A stretch of 12,367 nt of DNA from SIG714 sp045629725. GTDB taxonomy: Bacteria > Bacillota > Clostridia > Oscillospirales > CAG-272. Both the position numbers and the translations under genes were made by a program. The stretch is taken from positions 1 through 12,367 of the forward strand of contig JAZQRT010000136.1 in assembly GCA_045629725.1 (NCBI GenBank), in the 5' to 3' direction. The notes under the pieces are model-generated. The model did no database searches. It was not told where the DNA came from and saw only the letters and a list, made by a program, of their open reading frames with translations. Positions 12,366-12,367 of this stretch are shown here, in pieces (the stretch's first letter is position 1; every line of letters starts with the position of its first letter).

Positions 12366-12367
12366 AT

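Noticed and set aside
12261..12367. CRISPR array
   Set aside because: Only two copies are visible, the separator is itself a dispersed TGTAGGGG unit, and no cas gene is present.

Overview
The window looks like chromosome from a spore-forming member of the Clostridia, probably a gut-type Oscillospirales or Christensenellales relative. This is inferred from AAGGAGG-type ribosome binding sites, a zinc-type L31 next to L19, a cotJABC spore-coat operon, a CotH-type lipoprotein, and short hairpin repeats of the TGTAGGGG type that I associate with such genomes. The species cannot be named from the sequence alone.

Layout, left to right. 1-180 is a mosaic of interspersed repeats. 256-838 (minus) is rplS-rpmE, with a clear vegetative promoter and a terminator. 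A palindromic TTGCAA box at 961-966 also fits a rightward promoter for a small membrane-protein ORF (1032-1199). 1231-6533 (minus) is a six-gene phage virion cassette. In transcription order it encodes a scaffold-like protein, an N4-gp56 family major capsid protein, two small proteins, a large beta-rich (propeller-like) head-tail or tail protein, and a structural protein with an acidic linker. It has its own promoter at 6601-6629. No terminase, portal, tail-tape, lysis or integrase gene lies in the window, and host genes bound it on both sides.

6640-7040 is a second repeat mosaic. It is bounded by an inverted 14-nt copy of the promoter motif TTTTGTCATTTACT, so one copy fires left into the capsid operon and the other right. 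7074-7482 is AT-rich and repetitive, with two doubtful hydrophobic mini-ORFs on the minus strand. 7549-10650 (minus) encodes a 1033-residue lipoprotein with a Thr-Pro spacer and a C-terminal CotH kinase domain. It has a perfect-consensus SigA promoter and a strong terminator. 10735-10860 is another interspersed repeat. 11056-12246 (plus) is cotJA-cotJB-cotJC, tightly coupled. The window ends in 31-nt direct repeats.

The main point of interest is the compact, apparently intact capsid module with no packaging or integration genes. It has a private promoter with operator-like palindromes and a host-type repeat inside the operon, which suggests long residence in the chromosome. Secondary points are the mirrored promoters around the repeat island, the possible antisense-regulated hydrophobic mini-ORFs, and the vegetative promoter of the CotH lipoprotein.
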